Origin: Acidobacteriota bacterium
Lineage (GTDB): Bacteria > Acidobacteriota > Terriglobia > Terriglobales > Acidobacteriaceae
Reading direction: 5' to 3'
Assembly: GCA_021810625.1 (NCBI GenBank)
Contig: JAJZIJ010000016.1
Location: 1-58,316, forward strand
DNA: 58,316 nt
The stretch's first letter is position 1, and every line of letters starts with the position of its first letter. The position numbers were made by a program, and so were the translations under genes. The notes below the pieces were generated by a model. The model was not told the DNA's origin. It saw only the letters and a list, made by a program, of their open reading frames with translations, and did not search any database. Below, in pieces: positions 57,101-58,316 of this stretch.

Positions 57101-58316
57101 CTACGTGGTACGGCTGCACTTTGCAGAAACACGTTGGACGCAGGTGGGACAGCGCGAATTCAACGTGAGCATCAACGGTACGCAGGTGTTGACGAACTTT
57201 GACATCATCGCGGCGGCTGGAGCGGCGAATACGGCAATCACGAAATCGTTCAACGCCACAGCCAATTCCAGCGGCCAGATCGTTATCGACTTTACCGCTG
57301 GCGCGGGCGCGGCAGATCAGCCAGAGACTAGGGGTATTGAGGTGCTGGCGGGCACGGTGTCGTCGGCGCCGATGTTGACGGGTATCAGTCTTCCGCCGAG
57401 TGGCGCGAGTGGAACCTCGGTGATGCTTACAGGGATAAACTTCACGGGAGCGACAGCGGTGAAGTTTGGCAGTACGGCGGCCACCAGCTTTACCGTCAAC
57501 GCGACGGGAACGCAAATTACGGCAATGGCACCGACGGGTAGCGGTGCGGTAAGCGTCACGGTGACAACGCCGAATGGTACCAGCAACAGCGAATCCTTCA
57601 CGTACAACAGTGTGGGTGCCAGTAGCATAGCCATCAACGCCGGGGGGCTAACAATAGGCAGCTTCGTAGCAGATACGGATTTCAGCGGTGGCAACACAGA
57701 TATCACCACAAACGCCATCAACACCGCAGAAGTTACCAATCCAGCGCCAGAGGCGGTGTACCAATCGGAGCGTTGGGGCCCCATGACCTACACCATTCCC
57801 GGTCTGACCGCAGGCAGTAGCTACGTGGTACGGCTGCACTTTGCAGAAACATATTGGACGCAGGTGGGGCAGCGGAAATTCAATGTGAGCATCAATGGGG
57901 TGCCTATGCTGACGAATTTTGACATCATCGCGACAGCCGGAGCAGCAGACACGGCAATCGCGGAATCGTTCACAGCCACGGCCAATTCCAGTGGTCAGAT
58001 CGTCATCAACTTTACCCTAGGCGCGGCAGATAATCCGGAGACTAGGGGTATTGAGGTGATAGCGACCCCGGTAGCGACGGCAACAACGCTGGCAGTCACT
58101 CCGTCGCCAAGCGCGACGTATGGGACGAGTGTGAAGCTGACGGCGACGGTGACATCGGGCGGCAGCCCAGTGACCAGCGGGACGGTGAAGTTCTACAACG
58201 GCAGCACGCTGCTGGGCACGGGCACGCTGACTGGCAGCGGAAGCGCGACGCTGAGCACGACAACGTTGCCTGTGGGCACGGACAGTCTGACGGCGAGCTA
58301 CGCGGCGCAGGGCAAC
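51120..58316 (+). CDS. Giant secreted GH123/DUF4091-like protein with TIG, Ig-like and malectin domains (3' end outside window)
   Basis: The frame is open from ATG 51120 (GAGGGA upstream) to the window edge, at least 2,399 codons without a stop. Residues about 26-45 are a signal peptide hydrophobic core. Residues about 60-900 resemble a GH123/DUF4091 glycosidase: DE at 497-498 in AYTADEP (catalytic pair in GH123), GIWDWAANFW, and the family hallmark RRGYEDYEYL (808-817). After about residue 940 come roughly nine IPT/TIG, four Ig-like (Big_3/Big_5-type) and two malectin-like domains. The catalytic part could act on host or environmental glycans; the rest likely forms a binding stalk. The substrate is unverified. 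Confidence 0.8.
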   Translation, partial: MIGNMIGNQMDSKTGGNRKFGSGVVSTVFAVLAVVLLLAAGARPVVGQNLPCNLNWTDPATVWAAEGSIKVMLNNQPTSNQPTIPTFLYNSNGGGLDDGNFDPWGYPAHPQPLPELNPVWSCSSAGSPTITLAGAGRETISFQLFITAGLGAALSDVSVDISPLSGAGTLTSDNTQTSDITRYLEGYLPYSYPSAAKVENTSLSGSGGMPDPLIPFYDPYDPGTPAVSTPFNVQAGTTQGVWVDISIPAGQATGTYTGTVTVTGNGVSESIPINLTVWNGTLPRFDSGSVNPAHADMLKTWMPLYFERFDSGEGMGCWGVGCPPNQSDDFLVKKYQVMAHDYDFDTFIDGAGPNISGAYPTTAGTATSFTTGPPTGLGATGTVSTIDWTLYDAYFGPSLTPGGLFADGTNMRVFDSPAGNGGNGPWGWNGQGGYCWDSANASACGYTTSTNTPPAGMLQLYTNLSEQISMHFTQNQVPVSSGGKGWGQAELIAYTADEPYNNELYDDWVIYQDIAQENQSINQANTALSSTWAASTNPIHTFLTDQPACQRVDDLSGTPTNYTNAVCADHVNLSYPNSSLASPQFPGAWTIDWSPNPGLYTPGQPGPPLRYGNQPGQPLPLTAGTDYLYTLDMTQGVPAQSAAPVPIEKWYYQGGSMFTPSDGIDNTGVGLRANFWIAYKYGLDQTTPSVGDPSPAAPAPGGIWDWAANFWGGLPGGDTTPGNCTQGSNNSGNASPYVAGQNGFFFYPGNELGCYYTANPFGPNILTATPYVNTNCVSDTNDSGYGVGYVVCNGISGPVASMRMEQWRRGYEDYEYLYLLGKQSGRSAALAIVNSMGGGGMTSGGGGGVNGATPTPSWNALDWQNVVPYWYTHGVWNPGGGGCTDSNPNAGGLANGLPNGPTGSWPSGNYECPGEWTNNPDRYAAARVQMAIDLGWTAPSTAPTITSISPTSGPAVGGTPVTITGTNFTSGATVQFGGVDATSVTFVSSTIMRATSPGGTGTVDVQVMEAGGTSAPTSADQFTYVSPVTVTGINPSGGPFSGGQTVTVTGTAFSAGAVVDFGSNPATNVVVSSPTSLTATSPAGSGTVDVTVTTSQGTSAINSSDQYAYNGAPVLTSVSPSTGSTTNSTTVIITGVNFSQGMSLWLYSGGCGSPCGNTGTVTSFTVNSSTQITAVMSAGSGTQYLYSSTGAGQSNGLTFTYVAGAATTTTLAVSPSPSATYGTSVKLTAKVTSGGVAVTTGTVNFYNGATLLGSGTLTSSGGGMVSIHTTTLPVGSDSITASYAATTNYTASTSAPTTETITGAATTTALTANPTSGNSGTSVTLTATVTSSVGTPTGVVTFLNNGTSIGTAPSNGSGVATFTTTTLPPGTDHITANYPTQGNYAASTSPVVTVIIAAPTLTSVSPSVGFNGTSVTLTGTNFLGATAVKFGGTAATSFTVDSDTQITAVAPAGSGTVSVTVTTPSGTSNGKPFSYSTAAPTLSAINPTGGFAGNSVTLTGTNFFVGATVKFGSNLATGVVVNSATSITAVVPAGSGTVPVTVTTANGTSGSVSFIYSPLPNVTGISPVGGVNTGGTTVTITGMNFTGATAVHFGSSAAASFVVKSSTQITAVSPAGSAGTTVNITVTTASGTSATNSADQFTYVAAPTVTAVSPNGGWPGGGTVVTITGTNFTGATAVDFGPGNPGTKILVNSSTSITVTSPQEPGSVCGNVNVTVTTLGGTSAISSADQFRYGCGPVITSISSASGPYAGGNTVIITGMNFNTTPGSMGVWTYGNGSGAKSFVVNSTTQITAVIGPSSNPVGYVGPSNIYVGDGAGQSNGEPYTYTATATATSLSVSPTSAVYGTSVKLTATVTSGGSPVTSGSVTFYDGSVSLGTWAVNSSGVAVLSTTTLPVGSDSLTASYPAQGTYAASTSPAVMETITSGGASIIAINAGGPAVGSFVADTDFSGGNADTTTNAINISEAANPAPEAVYQSERWGPMTYTIPGLTAGSSYVVRLHFAETRWTQVGQREFNVSINGTQVLTNFDIIAAAGAANTAITKSFNATANSSGQIVIDFTAGAGAADQPETRGIEVLAGTVSSAPMLTGISLPPSGASGTSVMLTGINFTGATAVKFGSTAATSFTVNATGTQITAMAPTGSGAVSVTVTTPNGTSNSESFTYNSVGASSIAINAGGLTIGSFVADTDFSGGNTDITTNAINTAEVTNPAPEAVYQSERWGPMTYTIPGLTAGSSYVVRLHFAETYWTQVGQRKFNVSINGVPMLTNFDIIATAGAADTAIAESFTATANSSGQIVINFTLGAADNPETRGIEVIATPVATATTLAVTPSPSATYGTSVKLTATVTSGGSPVTSGTVKFYNGSTLLGTGTLTGSGSATLSTTTLPVGTDSLTASYAAQGN
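53942..57612 (+). repeat. Array of IPT/TIG and bacterial Ig-like modules
   Basis: TIG-like modules of about 80-90 residues share the pattern PxxTxxSPxxGxxxGGTxVTITGTNF, a GATVxFG strand, then ITAxSPAGSGTVxVTV. They lie at about 53942-54202, 54203-54450, 54454-54730, 55312-55548, 55555-55788, 55797-56052, 56054-56319, 56330-56600 and 57363-57612. Ig-like modules with YGTSVKLTATVTSGGSPVTS lie at about 54731-55028, 55030-55310, 56601-56890 and 58071 to the window end. Boundaries are approximate. Confidence 0.7.
56898..58063 (+). repeat. Two near-identical malectin-like domain copies, 720 bp apart
   Basis: Copy 1 (about 56898-57349) and copy 2 (about 57618-58063) both encode INAGG, GSFVADTDFSGGN, PEAVYQSERWGPMTYTIPGL, VVRLHFAETxWTQVGQ and a RGIEV end, the malectin carbohydrate-binding pattern. 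The bases 57016-57132 are identical to 57736-57852, including third codon positions, showing recent duplication or gene conversion. A TIG module lies between the copies. Confidence 0.75.

Noticed and set aside
51143-58316. Many minus-strand short open frames opposite the exoprotein
   Set aside because: Repetitive, Val/Thr/Pro-rich shadows of the Thr/Ser/Gly-rich coding strand.

Overview
The window looks like a chromosomal segment of a Gram-negative Acidobacteriota, most likely class Terriglobia (inferred). The reasons are the moderately high GC, an rplA-rplJ-rplL-rpoB-rpoC cluster whose RpoB carries a Cys-rich insertion, Kdo and heptose transferase genes for LPS, and a giant secreted IPT/TIG-Ig-malectin protein of the kind common in that phylum. 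No rRNA, tRNA, CRISPR array, prophage or complete insertion sequence was seen.

Region 1 (1-11,670): plus-strand ribosomal protein and RNA polymerase operon (rplA, rplJ, rplL, rpoB, rpoC), ending in a clear intrinsic terminator. A 53-bp tandem direct repeat lies between rplA and rplJ, and a bulged 12-bp stem lies just after rplL. Region 2 (11,689-16,431): exported thioredoxin-like protein, YciI-like protein, small membrane protein, a DinG-type helicase and the divergent GTPase Der. Region 3 (16,490-25,472): trmFO with an AT-richer NucS/DUF91-like nuclease abutting its stop codon, then a plus-strand envelope operon (waaA, lpxK, a heptosyltransferase, an ICMT-like methyltransferase, a DUF3108-like protein). 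It ends with an AT-richer two-gene cassette whose first gene is interrupted by one in-frame amber codon. Region 4 (25,559-32,948): minus-strand operon nadC, birA, coaX, an unknown gene, a RumA-type RNA methyltransferase, comEC.

Region 5 (33,154-45,569): valS (with low-GC patches), a BamD-like TPR protein, rpe, a GT-C type membrane glycosyltransferase, a degenerate UvrC/Cho-like protein, an FmdB-type zinc ribbon, serA and a class V aminotransferase (serine pathway), and a YqeY protein. Region 6 (45,570-47,187) is a small accessory islet: inverted-repeat elements, an orphan gene, a large hairpin and an AbrB/MazE-Doc toxin-antitoxin pair. Region 7 (47,211-58,316): leuS, a translationally coupled membrane protein, and a secreted protein of at least 2,399 residues that runs off the window end. 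It has a GH123/DUF4091-like catalytic region followed by about nine IPT/TIG, four bacterial Ig-like and two malectin-like domains.

The best candidates for something undescribed are the amber-interrupted gene plus its overlapping partner at 23,932-25,472, the nuclease fused to the trmFO transcription unit, the nuclease-dead-looking UvrC paralogue, the Cys-rich insert in RpoB and the duplicated leader between rplA and rplJ. All assignments come from reading the sequence; no database search was run.
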